DNA from: Clavulina sp. PMI_390
Lineage: Eukaryota > Basidiomycota > Agaricomycetes > Cantharellales > Hydnaceae
Direction of reading: 5' to 3'
Length of the DNA: 64,000 bases
NCBI GenBank assembly: GCA_015039315.1
Contig: WIDE01000120.1
Location: 32,330-96,329 of the forward strand
In this document: piece after piece, positions 15,820 to 28,110 of the stretch
Layout: every line of letters starts with the position of its first letter
Numbering within the stretch: the first letter of the stretch is position 1
Notes under the pieces: generated by a model
What the model was told of the DNA's origin: nothing
The model's database searches: none
The model's input: the letters and a program-made list of their open reading frames with translations, nothing else
Translations under genes and position numbers: made by a program

Positions 15820-18043
15820 TTAGTCCTACAGAGCGTTAAAGTAATGTTAGATGAAAGCATTGCGAGAACACGATTAAGAAACGCACCCAAAGCTTGATCA
15901 GACCATCCCATGAACCCGTGACTACCTTGCTCGTCTCATGCGGCAGCCATTCGTGGCAGATAAGGACCTTGCTATGACATCTCAAACGGCTCTTGATCCT
16001 CCCGTTCTTCCAATCCCAGAAGATCAAGTTGCCTTCAGCATCACCCGAGCTAATCCATTTGCCATCAGGCGAGAAGCCAACTTGGCACGCATAGCCCGCA
16101 ATGGTATGCCCAGCGAATCGCTTTTTACGGTTTTGCCGGAAGTTGTCGGCGGAGTAGATAAGGATTTGGTTGTCGAGGGATTGGGCAGCCATCCATTTCT
16201 CTGATCAAGAGGGTACAAACAGCATCAGTGATCTATATAATTAAGAACAACCAAAATACTCACTAGTTGGATGCATAGTGACGCTAGGCATGGAATGCAT
16301 GAAGGGCTCAGCAATGTATTTGATGACGACGGGGATGTCATAGTCCCAAACACGAATGGTCTTGTCGTCAGATGTTGTGACGAATCGTCGGTTGTCATCC
16401 ACGAAATTGATTGTGTTGACGGGTCCAAGATGTTGGTCATACTCTTGGGTGATTTCTGATGTGTTCATATCGTACTATTGATCGAGGAGGAAATGAGCCC
16501 AACAGGTTATACAGAATGAGCCAGTCATAACATACCTGGATGATCTTTTTGTCAGACATGCCAGCCAAGAAGATGTGCTGTTTATCTTCATCAGGATGGA
16601 AGCGGATACAGTATGGGATTTTCCCATTTGAGAAAGCCTTCAGGCAGGCACCTACGAATCTAGCCTGAGCATATCATCGGGATAAAGCCACGTAGCTTCG
16701 ACAAACCTGTTTCAGTATCCCATAATTTCATTTGGCGATCATACCCACAGCTCAAGAACTTGCGCCCATCATTAGAGAAGCACAAGTCCTTCACTGCTTG
16801 GTTATGACCCATAAAGGTCCTAAGACAGTTGCCCTCGTTATACACGTCCCACAGCTATGGTGAGCCAAGGATGTCAGCGTGATGGGGAGGGATAGGGGAG
16901 ACTTGGGGCACTAACCTTGATTTTCTTATCCATACTTCCACTGAGCATGAGATGGCCCGTCGCAGGTAATAATCGCAACACAGATATCCCTGCAGTGTGG
17001 CCAGTGAAGGTATGTACGCACGCTTTGGGGATAAAGCATTCCTGATCGGCGGTCTCTTGGACAAGATGTGGCGCGACAGCGAGTGGGGGGTGCATATATG
17101 TCCGGCCTTGGTAGTCGGTGAGAGACTTGCCATGGAAAATAGACTTTTCTTGGCCGAATGTTGAACGCTTCACGAAGGCAGCCTTTCGTGTTGCCTCTTG
17201 TGCGGCAGCGTCCCCATCTTCATCTTCTTCCGGTTCCTCTACAGGCTCTTCTAGGCCCTCTGGCTTCTCATTTTCACCCTCCCACCCAGCCCAAGGTCCT
17301 TGGTATGCTCCCTCGCCATCAACAACCTCGAGGTCGCCCTTAGCTTTCCGCTTTCGCTTCAGCTCTCTCCTACTAGCATTTGTAGGTCGGACCACATCAA
17401 CCGTACTGAAGTTGTTGGCTCGTGCTGCGTCCAGCGAGCCGATGAATTGGGGTGCCGAGACGTCATTGGAAGGGTTTTGTGAGTAGCCGAGGATCCCGTA
17501 GCTGAGATGCTGGGCGCGGAAGGCGTGTTCGGACATGGTTTGTTCTTCAACATGACCTGAAGGAATATGAAGATTAGGCTAGCGCATGGAACGAAGAAAG
17601 TATGAACACTCACCTGAGATGGTATTTTGGTTTTGGAATCTCCTCTCAGCAAAAGGGTTTTCGGGGCCAAGAACCGGCTTCATCATGTCGTCATAGGTGA
17701 TGTTTACATTCATGACCGTGTCAGTAGGTCTTGTGATGAGAGACGCTAGAGGCGAATATCGGTGAGTCGACTGGAACATGCTTGCACAGATTTTCATTTC
17801 GCATACTTTGGTTTAATGGGTCCTGTACGTCGGCGTTAGATATGACTAGAGAATTTGAGAATTAGCTCAACTCACCTCGGACAAGACATCGGGTGCTGCA
17901 GAGCGCACGGCGGTGGAGGCTGAGGTTGACGCAGGCTCATCAATGCGTGGTCGTTTTGCAGACGATAGTTGGGATATTTGGAACGCGTCGGCGCCACCGA
18001 TTGACCCAGAGCTGCTGTCCGAGTCGTAGTCTAACGAAGTCAT
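15820..18043 (-). CDS. PRP17: Pre-mRNA splicing factor Prp17/Cdc40, WD40 protein
   Basis: Second-step splicing factor of the catalytic spliceosome. The protein (about 590 residues) starts [17 protein letters not shown] and has the Prp17-specific N-terminal region [15 protein letters not shown], then a basic/acidic linker and the block [18 protein letters not shown]. Seven WD40 repeats follow, from [15 protein letters not shown] and [14 protein letters not shown] through [14 protein letters not shown] to [11 protein letters not shown] at the very end. The stop codon is split off: the last exon is only GAC TAA after a short intron, so the frame would otherwise run on into VRFLIVF. The order and motifs fit Cdc40 better than any other WD40 family. 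The gene is divergent from the MYB gene over 280 bases. Confidence 0.94.
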
Positions 18044-18323
18044 TTCCCAAGTAATAAAAGTAGAAGGTAAAGGGAGAGAGCCTTGAATGTGTTTGTTGTT
18101 GACTCCGAGGAAGAGTGGAGTGTGACAGAGTCACACGGGGGCGTGACAGTCGATTGTGTTCGAGGAGCTAAGCGCCTCCCTTCTCCGGCCTTCGCCGTTG
18201 ACCGCCTCCCCGATCGAACAGGGCCAAGTGAGCCAGCGTCGGCCTGTGCGCCTCACATCCCCGCCCATTTCCACTCATTCTTGGAACTGATTCTCCTCGT
18301 GGCCCCCATCGTCTGTTTATCTT

Positions 18324-21041
18324 ATGGCGGAGTTGTCTGAACCTGAACTTGATGGGATCATTCCTGGGCCCAAGCTACGCTCGCCGTCGCGCCCATGGAC
18401 TGCCGAAGAAGATGTACTGCTCCGGGACGCCGTCGCCAAATGTACTGTCGCCATATAGCAGCCTAAACTCGCGCTTTCTAACTGTGACTCGGTTCTCAGA
18501 CGGTGATGACACTGACCAATGGATCATTATTGCCGCCAATGTCCCAGGGCGAACAAACAAGTCTTGTAGAAAGGTGTGCAGTTATCGTGAGATAATCCCA
18601 GGGGTCTTTGTTTCTGATTCACTCCCCATCTGGCCAGCGCTGGAAGCATTCTCTTAGCCCCACTCTCAAGAAGACAGCGTGGACAAAGGAAGAGGACGAG
18701 CTGCTCGTCAAACTCCATGCTGAATATCCTTGCAAATGGTACCCCGTTGGCCGAGGACTCCCCCGTCAACTTGCAACTGACCGAGCTTCATTTGGGATAT
18801 TAGGTCCATGATTGCGAAACAAATCAGTGGTCGCACCGACGATGCTTGCGCCAAACGATACCGCGAAGCTCTCGACCCATCTATCAAGCAGGGGGAATGG
18901 ACTGAAGAGGAAGATCGCCGTCTCCTTGAGGAGTACAAACGGTGGGGCGGTCGATGGGCCAGTGTCGCTGCACAATTGGGCCGAAGTGGTCTCGGCTGTC
19001 GCAATCGTTGGCGTCTACTAGAGCGCAAACGGAATTCTCAAAATGGTCGAAAACGCCGATCATCATCAGCAACTGCCGCTCACGATGACGAAGACCGTGA
19101 TTTGTCTGCTGAAACGGGCTCTATTGACGCCAAAGTCGAGAGTCCAGAGTCTGCTGCAGCGAACAGTGTTGATTCCTCTGTCTTGATGCCTTCAACCACA
19201 CAGACTGAGCAATGGGGCGAACTCTTGATGCACTTCCAAAGCCAGCCATTCGTTCAAGAGCCTGAAGTCTACCATGATGCCGCTCAGCAATCTCACGAGC
19301 TTGCCATACCTATCGACCCTAGTTTATCCGGGCTTTTGGAGGCAGGGCCTCAGGGGCCATACCAATTTGACTCACGACTCTGGGACATCTTGAACGGGGG
19401 CTGTGGCTGCGGGTGTGGGTCTGATCATGTTGGCTGCTCGTGTAGCGGAGATGCCGTGTCTCCCCCATTCCTGGACATCCCAAGCGAAACCTTCCTCGAC
19501 CCATTCCACCAATTCTCACAGATATACCCTTCGGTTGATCTTCCCATGCTTCCCCCTCATTCGATGTCAACTGGCCCTCAATTTATATCTGGATCACATG
19601 AGCCCATCGCAGCGGGTCATTTGTCCAACACAGTTGGTGCATCCCAACAACCAGATCACACTACCTTTTCCACATTTGCACCTCCCTTTGACCCTCTTCA
19701 CCCGAATAACCCCCTCCCTCCTCCCACATATACTGCACAAACCTCCACACCATCAGTGCTTCCGCCTCCGGGCATGGAGCCCCAGCAACACTTTCCCCAC
19801 CACCCAGGCTCTATCATCTCTGCGCCTCCTGAGCCTCCTACGGCACCAACACAAAATGCTCCGGTCTTGAAAGGAGTAATGTCCCCTCGTACACAGTCTA
19901 TGTATCAAGATCTCCCCAAACAATTTGCTGGCCTAGACCCTGCCAAATTCGCAGCTGCGATCGCTCTCGCACGTGTCAAAGATGGGCCCTCGCATGCTTG
20001 CAAATGTGTCGGGGCCTGCTGTAATGGTTCAAATGCAATCCAAGCGCCCTCTACCAACCTTCCTCAGAACGCAATCACGAGCACCAGCACCTCTCTAGAT
20101 ACAGCTCCTACAAAAAAGAGCTGTTGCGCTCCTGCATCTGGTGCGGTAGATCTCACCCTGGGTAGTTCCATAAAACCTATGAAACCCAAAGGCAAGAAGC
20201 GAGCTCGTTCCCCTTCTCCATCAAGTGATCAGATGCCAGGTCCTGAAGAGGCAGGTCCTTCCACCAAGAAGACGAAGAAAACCGGATCGCGCTCCTCGTC
20301 CTCCAAGGCCCCGCTCGTTCCGCGCCTCAGCTCACATTTGGAAGCCGTGATTGGCGATGCCAGTTTACTCCCATACGCTTGCGGTGATCCAGCTTGCTGG
20401 TTGGATGATGATGATATCCGCGCGAGGTTCAATACAAGTGGAGAACTTCTGGAGCACTGGCGGAAAGAGCATGAGGATGACTCGTTAGCCTCTGCAGGTA
20501 ACGAAGGCAAAGTTTTCCGGTGTGCTTTGGAGGGCTGTGGGAAGGGATGGAAGGTACGTGATTCTGCACTTTCGCTAATCTACACCGACGCTGTGCGCTA
20601 ACCGGAGATTCACAGAGCATCAATGGCATCCAATACCACCTTCAAATCTCAAAGGCTCATTTTTCAGTTGCGCTTAATCAGAGTGCGATGACTTCATCAA
20701 CCAACGAACAACCATTGGGTAGCTGCTGTGAACCAATTACTGATAGCGAGGAATTGCTACCATCACCTATCGAAGAAGATTCGGGAGATAAAAACTCAAA
20801 GAGGCGACATCCTTGTACCCATCCCGGATGTCCGAAGGTGTACAAGCAAGCAGCAGGTCTCAAGTATCATCTCACTCATGTTAGTCCCTTGGTCGGCAAT
20901 TCTCGTCCCCTGTATTACTAACTACCCGGCTGTTTTTTATAGGGACATCCTTCCTCTGGCCCAGTACAACTTCCTAATCTCCCACCGGTACTCTACGAAC
21001 GGCTCGTACTCAACACACGCGTCCCAACCCCGGTCCAGTGA
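18324..21041 (+). CDS. R1R2R3-MYB protein with C-terminal C2H2 zinc fingers
   Basis: Likely a DNA-binding transcription regulator. Three consecutive MYB repeats lie at the N-terminus: RPWTAEEDVLL..W..IA, then AWTKEEDELLVKL..W.MIAKQISGRT, then EWTEEEDRRLLEEY..RWASVAAQLG. A long Ser/Pro/Gln-rich middle follows with a cysteine cluster (CGCGCGSDHVGCSCSG) and a second one (CKCVGACCNG). A basic segment (KPKGKKRARSPSPSS) looks like a nuclear signal. The C-terminus has zinc fingers: YACGDPACWLDDDD..H..EH, FRCALEGCGKGWKSINGIQYH and HPCTHPGCPKVYKQAAGLKYH. The last two resemble the split fingers of yeast Sfp1. Total length is about 800 residues in six or seven exons. The first three introns fall inside the MYB repeats. 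I do not recognise a named orthologue. Confidence 0.85.
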
Positions 21042-21383
21042 TGCCCGTGTCACTCCGAGTTATTCCGCATTTGTCTTATTCTTTTTCTGGCGAATCTTTC
21101 TTGGGTTTTTTTAGTGAACCATTTGTAGATTTTGGCCCTTATTTGTAGCCTCTAACACGCTCCCACGAAATTATTACTGAGACCAAAAGCAACTTAAATT
21201 GCCATGTGTTACACTTGATGCACGAACGACGGTTTTCCAACAAAATGGATAACTCAAGCCTCACACTGATGCTAAAAAGGATGGGAAAAAGGAAATAGAA
21301 AGCATGATCTACGATGATACAGGCCCAAAAGATGAGGAACGGGCGGGAGGAACGAGAATAGTCATCGAGGCAACTAGAAGTGA
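21042..21383. other. Convergent intergenic after MYB gene
   Basis: A 342-base AT-rich stretch of presumed 3' UTRs. No gene or RNA structure is recognised. Confidence 0.6.
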
Positions 21384-21942
21384 TTAGTCAAACTTGAAGT
21401 CGGGGAAGCACTCGGAGCCTGGCTTGTTGTGCTTGTTAGTGGCATGCTCTAGCAGACTGTCGTAATGTGATCCAGAACCATGAACGTCAGTCGCTCTAAG
21501 TCCGATTGGCGATTCGAAAAAAAGAACACAATACTCACGCAGGAGCACGGGAGGTTTGCAGCTGCAGATGAGCCGAAGGTAACATGAGGCCCAATCAGTA
21601 CTCAGTATAAGTACCATATGAGATGAAGACGCACGAATGTCGCAAAGCAAACTTTGCAGATGATGTTCTTTGCGGCCTCGTTGGCCTTGAGTGTGCTTTT
21701 GCCGCCACTACCCTATAGCAAATCTTGAGCACAGAATGGATAGAGTCGAGCAAAAAGGGCCATACCGCCGCTTTAGCGTTACGCTCGCGCTTTTCTGCAA
21801 ACAAATGAGTATCAGCGCCACTGATCAGCTCGATCCCGGAGCCCCGTAAATATCGCACGTTGAGCTTTAGCACCCTGTGAGGAACTTGTTTTCAAAACAA
21901 ATACAATGACCAGATTCTACGAAAAACACTGACGTTTCCCAT
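21384..21942 (-). CDS. Small zinc-binding protein, SERF/At2g23090-like
   Basis: A tiny five- or six-exon gene for a protein of about 75 residues. It starts MGNGAKAQQKRERNAKAA, a basic helix like the SERF/4F5 family, then GSGGKSTLKANEAAKNIIC. The zinc site is ICKVCFATF (CxxC), followed by LLEHATNKH (two spaced histidines) and the tail KPGSECFPDFKFD. This order is the known eukaryotic At2g23090-like fold of unknown function. The first exon holds only MGN. Intron boundaries were chosen to keep CxxC and HxxxKH in one frame. The gene is divergent from TIM10 over only about 130 bases. Confidence 0.78.
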
Positions 21943-22071
21943 ATCTGGAGGACGAAACTGAAGAGGGGTCGAGGTGAGGAGAGAGTGAGGCGGAGAAGAG
22001 TGAGTTGTGCGGTGCCGAAGTTGGGTTTTGTTTGGTAACTCCTCTTCCACATAAACACACTTCTCCAAAAA

Positions 22072-22568
22072 ATGTCTTTCCTCGGTGGACGTGGTGGCGC
22101 TGCTGGCGGTGGTGCCCCGGCAGGGAATGTGAACCCAAATACTATCGAGGTCGCCGTTGCTGAGCTCGACATGATCACGGATGTCTTCAACAAGCTTGTC
22201 TCGTGAGTCTCGGCTTGTGGCCTTTTCAGTGCACGGCATCTTTATTGATTCTGAGGTTCTCATTGCTGGATTTCTTTTCAACTAGCTCATGCCATACCAA
22301 GTGTATTGGGACAAAATACGCGGAGCCCGACTTGAACAAGGGTGAGAGCGTATGCGTGGACCGTTGTGTCGCCAAATTCTTCGAGGTGAACAAGAAGGTC
22401 GGGGAGAGGTTGCAGTCGAGTATGTTGCTTATCCATTCTGTATCATAATGGCGGCGCTGACTTTCTTTACAGTGGGTGCCAACGCGCAAGCCTCAGGTAT
22501 GGATAACCATGACCTCTCACAAAAGCGAAATACTGACCTTTTTGCCTCTAGGTTCTTTCGGTGCATGA
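22072..22568 (+). CDS. TIM10: Mitochondrial intermembrane space chaperone Tim10
   Basis: Subunit of the hexameric Tim9-Tim10 chaperone that carries hydrophobic carrier proteins through the intermembrane space to TIM22. The protein is about 95 residues: a Gly/Ala-rich start ([14 protein letters not shown]), then helix [18 protein letters not shown], the first CX3C pair (CHTKC), 16 residues, and the second pair (CVDRC), then [14 protein letters not shown]. Twin CX3C with VFNKLVSSCHTKC identifies Tim10 rather than Tim9, Tim8 or Tim13. Three or four introns are present. One splits the C-terminal ASG/SFGA, with TGA at 22566-22568. Confidence 0.94.
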
Positions 22569-23018
22569 TATCATCTTAATATTATAGACTACATCCTATC
22601 ATGTTGCACTACTACCATATTCCAATCTCATAATCCTCCCTTGGCACGGATTCCAACTATTCGCCCAGCGCGGTATGTTTAGTGTGATTTATGCGACTCG
22701 TTCACAGTCTCTTTCATGGATGACATGAGCTTATGGGATACAACTACAGCGAGAAAAACCATTTAGTCGATGAAAAACCGCCTTGACTGGGTTCATCCCA
22801 ATGCTGCCTGATGCATTCATAAAATGAGATCCTAAGAAAAGTCAACATGACCGAACTTTGAGAACGCTTCCGACTACAAGATCATGATATACTTGTCAGA
22901 ACGCGCTCTGCCGCTTCAAGACGGTTGATATTGGCCACTCATGGGTGGACCTTCGAGTGTGATTGTCCATGTTGACTGAAGTTTGGGTCCCAAATTTTCG
23001 CCTGCAGCTTGAAGTACA
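22569..23018. other. Intergenic, TIM10 to UTP4-like gene
   Basis: A 450-base stretch without a supported gene, presumably the TIM10 3' UTR and the next promoter. No TATA box of good quality is seen. Confidence 0.55.
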
Positions 23019-26000
23019 ATGGATGTGCTTCCGTCAACGGAGCGCACAAACTTGACTGTTCATAGATGTCGATTTGTTGACTGGACTCCGTCCGAAATCA
23101 CTGCTGTCGCGTTTTCTCCTCTTGCGCCACCAAACTCAAGTAGTACACGCTCTATTGCTCCTTCTACAAGCTCAGTCTCTAGTCATGGCATTCTTGCTGT
23201 CGGAAGAGGCAACGGTGTGATTGAAATCTGTGAGTGGTCACGCCCAGAGGTCAGGGGGAACGAAATTGCTAGCCAAGGCTGGACGATTCGAAGGGTGAGG
23301 ATGCTGTCGATTGCCTGGGCATATATATCTTCTATACTGATCCGATCTATAGGTTCTTGCTGGGCCCAATCCATCAAAAGTGGACTCTCTTGCATTTGCG
23401 TTAAAAGATCCATATGCTCACCCCCCTGGCACTGCCCCTGGACTTGCCCACCTTCGTCTTTTCTCCACTGTTGGAGGAAAAGATCTATTGGAGTGGGATT
23501 TGTCCTCAGGCTCGATTAGCGTATGTCCTCTATGACCCCATTGTGTGCAGTTTCGTTTTAGTAACTTACTTCCTTAGCGAGTAATGGACTCTGATGGTGG
23601 TGCAATTTGGGCTCTTGCGGTCAATCCCACATCGACAATCCTGGCGTTGGGGTGCGACGACGGCTCAATCCGTCTATTTTCTCTCGAGAATGACGAGGTG
23701 ACGCCCCTTCGGCGCCTCGATCGAGTCAAGGCAAGAATTCTGAGCCTGGCCTGGGCCCCTCCGCGCTACGTCCCCAAAGCATCAACTACTAGTGGCGATG
23801 CGTCAGACAGCGATAATGATGACGATGACGACGAGTCGAAATGGAAAGACACATTCATCATCGCTGGCTGCTCTGATAGCAGTATACGAAAATGGGACAT
23901 CAACTCTGGCCGTGTGCTTGAGAGGATGACCACCGACCAGGTGCGGCATGAGAAAACACTAGTGTGGGCTGTTGGCGTCCTGTTGTGAGTATCTATCAAT
24001 AATCTGCAGCCCCTCTCCACGGTCCTTATACAATCTTCAGAGATGGCACTATCGTAACCGGTGACTCTCTAGGTTGCGTCAAGTTCTGGGATCCCATGAC
24101 TAGCACCCAGCTTTTCAGCTTCCAATCTCACGATGCAGATGTCCTCTGTCTCAGCATTGGTCCAGTAAGTCCAAGTACCGATTTCTCTAAGCCGTCATCT
24201 AACTTTCGCCCCAGGACTTCCGCTCTGTCTATGCTTCCGGAGTAGATCAAAAAGTTTCAGAATTCGCCCTAGTTTCGCTGCAGGCATCAGCTGGTACTGC
24301 AGCCGCGACTAGCCAATCAAAATGGATTCATACGCGCGCTCGTCGTATGCACGCTCATGACGTACGCGCGATGGCAATATGGCCTCCAGCCCAGCTGTTC
24401 CCCCGCCAATTTGTACAACGGGACAGTCAAGAAGCTCCTATCCTCGTGTCAGGTGGACTCGATATGAGTCTTACTGTCACTGCGATAGCTCCTCCCTCGC
24501 CTAATGGGCCCGCGTACAATCCATTTGCTCGCGGGCAGGCACCATCCATCGAGGATGCCTTCTATCGTAAAATGACATTTGCTCAACTCGGTGCCAGCGG
24601 CGGCCGAGTTGTGCAATGTGCACCGGAAGCCCGCTATGTGATGTGCCGGCACGATACGAAAATTAGCATCTGGCGCATTGCACCCCGGCGACCGGATGGT
24701 GTCATGCCTGAAGCAGCCTCGTTGGAGAATGAGGATGGGGAATGGCAGAAGGTGGTTGACATGGAGCTTAGAGTGGACACGACTCTGGTGACCAGTGCTA
24801 TCTCATCGGACGGAAAGTGGCTTGCTGTCTCTGACGCATATGAGACCAAACTGTTCAGATTATTACCTGAGGTATGCCCGTTGATTGATAAGTCATAGCC
24901 TTCGACTAATCTTACTTTCATAGTCTCAGAGCTTGAAGAGCCAAGCCCTCCCCAAGCGAATAAAAAACTTCACCTCGACTCTGCAGTCATACTTGAATTC
25001 ACTTCCCCCTAGCTCGCTTTCTGCCGCTCACTCGACCGCTGCTACCGCCATGATCTTCACTCCGGATTCAAGGAGATTAATTCTTGCAGTGTCAAGTCTC
25101 ATCCTAATTGTGGATTTGAATGAAGTTACGTCAGAAACGGGGAAGACGGCCTATACCGCAACTGTGATTAGATCCTTCCCCCAGCATCGTGGTCGGCGCG
25201 GTCAAGGAGATGCTTTCTCGCGAATCATAAAACCACTACCATCCCGCGAGGGTGTTCCGATGGAGGAAGACGTCCCACCAGTTGAGGAAACCAATGAAGA
25301 ATCGGATGACCTCATAGGCTCGTCTTTCGCTAACAACGATTCGTCGCCTCAAGACATGTGGCCTATTGTGTCCCATCTGGCAATCAGTTCGGATGGTCAA
25401 TGGCTAGCATCCTCTGACCTTCATGGGAGAACACATATTTTCAACCTCGATGCTATCAAGGTATGTTTGGTCGATCTTGATATCGGCATGCATGTTCTGA
25501 CATCACGTCCATAGCATCACTGTACATTGCCAACTTCCCCAATTCCACCCACATCCCTAACCTTCGACATCCACCCTGCCTTCCACCAGATTCTCGTCCT
25601 CGCATTCCCCAACAACTCCATCCAAGTCTTCGATGTGGAAAACAGAGAGTACCCTACTTGGGCTCGCTCAGTGAATGAGCAGCTCCCATACGGCCTCTCT
25701 CGACTCCAAGATCCGCTCGCTGGCGTCTCTTTCATTCACGAGGATCCCACCGAGAGCTTAGAAGCCTCCAGCACCTACGGCTCTCGCAGGAGTCTCAGCC
25801 TCGCGTCTGATCGTCATACCCCTCGCAATGTCATCCTTTGGGGTCGCAGTTGGTTATGCAAGATTGATCTGATGAGTGGAGGCATCTATCAGCCTCGCGG
25901 CCTTGTTGGACCTGGTGCTGGTCCGCAAAATGATAAAATCTTGAAGCGAGGATTAGGGGAAGGTGGGGGCAAGTCAGGCTCACGCCGACAGCCTGGCCGG

Positions 26001-26171
26001 GAGACAGCCTCAGACGCGCCGAGGCCCGCTCAGGTCGTCACAAAATATCACGACATCATGCTGGTTGATTTCCTCGGACCCAAGGAGATGATAGTAGTGG
26101 AAAGACCAATATTTGACGTGTTGCAAGGTTTGCGCCCGGCGTTCTACCGCGCAAAGTATGGGTCAAAATAG
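23019..26171 (+). CDS. UTP4: U3 snoRNP / SSU processome WD40 protein Utp4 (Cirhin)
   Basis: Component of the t-UTP subcomplex that binds nascent pre-rRNA in the nucleolus for 18S maturation. The opening VHRCRFVDWTPSEITAVAFS is diagnostic of Utp4/Cirhin. WD repeats follow: GILAVGRGNGVIEICEW, LFSTVGGKDLLEWDLSSGSI, ALGCDDGSIRLFSLE, IAGCSDSSIRKWDINSGR, IVTGDSLGCVKFWDPMTSTQ and YASGVDQKVSEFAL. A second propeller contains AISSDGKWLAVSDAYETKLF and LAISSDGQWLASSDLHGRTHIF. The tail carries the Utp4-specific VDFLGPKEMIVVERP and ends RAKYGSK. The protein is about 870 residues, a normal length, with an acidic insert (SDSDNDDDDDESK) in the first propeller. Confidence 0.9.
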
Positions 26172-26302
26172 ACATATGCTACATCTATTACTAGTCCTTT
26201 GGATCGTCGTAACTAGGTTATGCGTACTATATGGTATGGTCCGAGAATAATCATATCTACCACTACATCACCATTCACCACTGACAAAGTGGGAAACTGG
26301 TG

Positions 26303-27929
26303 TCACATCCTCCTCTGCCGTTCGCTCCCTTCCGCTTGCTTTTTCCGATGCATTCTGATTTCATACGTCCGATCTGGCCCACGGATCATGCCCCAACCAG
26401 CCAGAGGCACTACGATCACGGTCGCATTATCTTCGCTTCCTAGCATTTCAGCATAGGAAAGTATGTTCTTGGCCGCTGTGGAGGGATCCTTTGCGTTCCT
26501 TGCTAGATCCACAATCTCATCATTGGAGACCACAGATGTTATCCCATCCGACACGAAGGCCAAGAAAGCCCAATCCTTGCCTACAAAAAGGGAAATGTTC
26601 AGTATGGTGAGCTTGGTGCGGGACAACACGAGACGGACCTTTGAGAACTCTTCGCTTCACTTCTGGCTCAGGCGTTACCCCGACGGGCTTGAACTCAGCA
26701 TCACCCAATCTGTGGCAAGTTTTAGTATATCGGTGATATAGGTACAACAGCAGCGCAATGTCTTACCCTCGTGTGTTCGCTACTGCGCCCATCCATCTCG
26801 CCTCGCCGAAAGAGTCCGTCACGAGGCCTGTGCCGAGCTTACGGAGTCTCGCGGATTCTAGTCGAGTATCGGCATGATGATCCTCCGTCATCGGGAAGGC
26901 GGAGCCGGTTTCCGTGGAGCATAGGAGCACCCTCGTATCGCCGCAATGGGCGACAGTGAGTGCCATTGCCTCTGACGAGAAGAAGGGGGCGGTCGGAAGT
27001 TCGAGAGGATGAAGAATAGCAACTGATGCTGTAGTCCCAGCCCCTTTGGACTGCGGGAGCTGAGCAGCTTCGTAGTCAGCCTGGAGGAGAAAAAAAAAAA
27101 GCAGCTAGGAGTGAGCATTCCATGCCAGCGTAAAATCAGGCTTGTAGGCTCACCTGTAAGAAGGCTAGAGTCACTCGAGACTCCATATCCAATGGTCGTT
27201 CTAGTGTCGGGTCCTTCAACCAGTCCTCGAGAACCCCCCCACGAAAGCGACGAAAGTAGCCACCTAGTTATAGAAGTAGGGTCACGATTCGTTCACAATG
27301 CTATGCAAAGGGAGACGCCAACCATAAGACTTCAGCCATTGGACTACCTCTGGTATCTGCGAAGGGTGGGCATTTTCCACCAATGTGTGGAGATGATCTC
27401 TCAAGTACTCTGAAACAGCGGCGCCGCCGTGCCTAAGAAGAAAGATGGTTGATAGACAGAACGTCAGATGATCAGGGATATACATGAAAGATTCAATTAT
27501 GACCCACCCGTCATACACTCCGACGTATAGCACCTGGTTTGCCATTTCCCAATCACGCTGTTGGGGATGCCATGATAACCCGAAGTTCCGATGGAGCCCT
27601 CGGCTCAGTTCTTGCCATGGAAGTTGAAGCGCTGCTATTGAGTGGGCATCTTCTTGGTAGCTGTTCGACAAGAAACCGTCCATGCGCTCTCAGAACGCCT
27701 GTGATGTAATCTCCAATTTGGTCCGAACTGAGCTTGCTTACCGGCGAGTCCCTCGAGAAACGGAAACACCAATGAGTTTTTGGTTTTTTAGGGGGACCTT
27801 GATGGTCCGGCCTTCGGTGGCGGGGTATCTGATGTAGTCGGAGTATGATCGCTGGCCTCCAAGACGTCTCGCAAATCTGCCCCAACAAACGGGCTCTGCA
27901 AATGACCGGGCATGGAGGACGCTTGACAT
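26303..27929 (-). CDS. PP2C-type Ser/Thr protein phosphatase
   Basis: A metal-dependent phosphatase. After a 50-60 residue leader that could be a mitochondrial presequence (MSSVLHARSFAEPVCWGRFA), the catalytic domain begins with GVSVSRGTRRYQEDAHS, the first PP2C metal motif, formed across an intron. Then come VLYVGVYDGHGGAAVSEYL, with the DGHGG metal site, VAHCGDTRVLLC, MTEDHHADTRLE, NTRGLGDAEFK, FLAFVSDGITSVV with the DG metal aspartate, and GSEDNATVIVVPL. All core PP2C motifs are intact, so it should be active. The family resembles fungal mitochondrial PP2Cs such as Ptc7/Azr1 only loosely, and the substrate is unknown. The acceptor before YQEDAHS was chosen because upstream alternatives break the motif. 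Confidence 0.86.
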
Positions 27930-28110
27930 AGATTGCTGCTCAGTTTTGAGACATAGAAGGACCCAGGGATCTAGTAAAGAGTGTAAGGCAGCCCGGACTG
28001 GAACTGCACTGGGTATTCAGTTGATTGCGGTGTGGGGGCCGTGCCACCTGCGTGACCAGAACGCCGCCAACCTGTGACAACACACCTTCCCGATCGTCCT
28101 CCTACCCTAC

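Noticed and set aside
18349..18657. Continuous 102-codon plus-strand frame at the start of the MYB gene
   Set aside because: It reads through two introns in another frame. The spliced frame gives proper MYB repeats instead.
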